Positions 5,141 to 5,434 of a DNA stretch of 5,434 nt are shown one piece after another. Positions within the stretch are counted from its first letter, which is position 1. Every line of letters begins with the position of its first letter. The translations under genes and the position numbers were made by a program. Under the pieces are notes generated by a model. The model was given only the letters and a program-made list of their open reading frames with translations. It had not been told where the DNA came from and did no database searches. This stretch comes from Actinomycetales bacterium (GTDB lineage Bacteria > Actinomycetota > Actinomycetes > Actinomycetales > Actinomycetaceae), in the NCBI GenBank assembly GCA_022838965.1, contig JALHDK010000155.1, positions 1 through 5,434 on the forward strand. The letters are read 5' to 3'.

Positions 5141-5194
5141 CACCATCGGCGTCGTCGCCACCATCATCGGCGTCGTCGCCACCACCATCGACGG
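5141..5194 (+). repeat. CACCATC...GTCGTCGC tandem repeat
   Basis: CACCATCGGCGTCGTCGC (5141-5158) is followed by a 21-base copy with one extra ATC (5159-5179). A partial third copy follows (5180-5194, 12 of 15 bases matching the second). One plus-strand frame through it gives alternating His and Arg runs, which is a by-product of the repeat and not evidence of a protein. Confidence 0.75.
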
Positions 5195-5277
5195 CACACC
5201 GTTCCGTGCGGCGGCGGCCTCATCAGCCGTTTCCCCACTATTTGGTCGCGGGACGACGTGGGGTGGGGTGTGCCGTC
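5190..5277. repeat. 11-bp perfect inverted repeat bounding an 88-bp block
   Basis: GACGGCACACC (5190-5200) is the exact reverse complement of GGTGTGCCGTC (5267-5277). The 66 bases between them contain the first copy of the TCCGTGCGG...GTTTCCCCA repeat. The block resembles a very small element with terminal inverted repeats, but no target-site duplication is evident. Confidence 0.55.
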
Positions 5278-5318
5278 CGTGCGGCGGCGTCCTCATCAGA
5301 TGTTTCCCCATTGTTGGG
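5203..5318 (+). repeat. Two ~43-bp direct repeats (5203-5245 and 5276-5318), offset 73 bp
   Basis: Both copies start TCCGTGCGGCGGCG, continue CCTCATCAG and then GTTTCCCCA; about 37 of 43 positions match. The first copy ends CACTATTTGG and the second CATTGTTGGG. A third, inverted partial copy (CCTCA-x9-GTTTCCCCA on the minus strand, about 5379-5360) supplies the second arm of the palindrome at 5302-5368. The GTTTCCCCA part is clearly richer in A and T than its surroundings. Confidence 0.75.
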
Positions 5319-5368
5319 GATGATCCTGTGCCCATGAGGCAAACGACCTTCCCCAACAATGGGGAAAC
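5302..5368. repeat. 19-bp perfect inverted repeat with self-palindromic arms
   Basis: GTTTCCCCATTGTTGGGGA (5302-5320) is the exact reverse complement of TCCCCAACAATGGGGAAAC (5350-5368), with a 29-base spacer. Each arm contains its own 6-bp hairpin, TCCCCA/TGGGGA with a 4-base loop. The region can therefore form either one long stem or two small ones. It could be a bidirectional terminator between convergent genes, a REP-like intergenic repeat, or a protein-binding site. Confidence 0.85.
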
Positions 5369-5434
5369 GGGCGTTGAGGTGCTGCGGCCCGGTTATCGCC
5401 GCGGCTTGTCGCCGGGCGCCAGTCGCGGCAGCCA

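Larger units (their letters stand above)
5081..5434. other. Repeat-rich stretch with no supportable complete gene
   Basis: No convincing start, Shine-Dalgarno sequence or family motif was found in these 354 bases. They hold the tandem, direct and inverted repeats listed separately. A plus-strand frame open from GTG 5133 to the window end reads like translated repeat. On the minus strand the last 42 bases read WLPRLAPGDKPRR and then a TAA at 5395-5393. This could be the tail of a convergent gene lying mostly outside the window, but 13 residues are too few to tell. Confidence 0.6.

Noticed and set aside
5058..5194. Short regularly spaced repeats resembling a CRISPR array
   Set aside because: The repeats are adjacent, degenerate and without unique spacers, which is a tandem repeat and not a repeat-spacer array.
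5126..5323. Plus-strand frame with alternating His and Arg runs
   Set aside because: The striking composition comes directly from the CACCATC/GTCGTCGC tandem repeat. It starts at a TTG with no ribosome-binding site and shows no other protein-like features.
4445..5359. Minus-strand open frame (304 aa) from the repeat region into mca
   Set aside because: Its N-terminal part is translated repeat and the rest is antisense to mca. It has no plausible start or Shine-Dalgarno sequence.
5133..5434. Plus-strand frame open from GTG 5133 to the window end
   Set aside because: It reads through the tandem repeats and the palindrome, has no Shine-Dalgarno sequence and resembles no known family. Sequence beyond the window would be needed to revive it.
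5393..5434. Possible C-terminus WLPRLAPGDKPRR of a convergent minus-strand gene
   Set aside because: Thirteen residues before a TAA are protein-like and would make the nearby palindrome a convergent terminator, but this is too short to support a gene call.

Overview
The window comes from a high-GC actinobacterium, most likely in or near the Micrococcales. The evidence is strong G/C preference at third codon positions, a mycothiol S-conjugate amidase (mycothiol is made only by Actinobacteria), an actinobacterial DUF4307 protein beside it, and at least two genes that look leaderless. The gene block greA / DUF4307 / mca / small ORF has the same order and orientation that I recall for M. tuberculosis Rv1080c-Rv1081c-Rv1082-Rv1083, so the right half is a conserved chromosomal neighbourhood, not a mobile island. 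I see no transposase, integrase, tRNA, rRNA or CRISPR array.

Layout. Bases 1-163 hold the 3' end of an FKBP-type peptidyl-prolyl isomerase (+). A 173-aa DinB/DUF664-family protein (+, 258-779) follows and faces msrA (-, 801-1376). Divergent from msrA is an AI-2E-family membrane protein (+, 1474-2856). Its 3' end overlaps by 23 bp, tail to tail, the 3' end of greA (-, 2834-3319). Upstream of greA on the same strand is the DUF4307 membrane protein (-, 3414-3818). Divergent from that is mca (+, 3931-4851), followed after 19 bp by a 69-aa ORF (+, 4871-5080). The last ~350 bases contain no gene I can support, but are crowded with short tandem, direct and inverted repeats.

Shared theme. Three of the genes deal with thiols or oxidative damage. 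The DinB protein belongs to a superfamily that includes mycothiol S-transferases, Mca hydrolyses mycothiol S-conjugates so that the mercapturic acid can be exported, and MsrA repairs oxidised methionine. They are not one operon, so a functional link is inference.

Most notable points. (1) Mca carries a C-terminal extension that looks like tandem duplication of its own last conserved octapeptide. (2) The small ORF after mca seems to lack the membrane helix I remember in its relatives. (3) The greA leader holds a terminator-like hairpin just downstream of an extended -10 promoter, recalling the greA leader attenuation of E. coli. (4) The 3' flank carries a nested palindrome and three copies of an AT-richer repeat. 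(5) Several gene ends here carry short in-frame tandem duplications. I found no clear previously undescribed defence or mobile system; the novelty is on a small scale.
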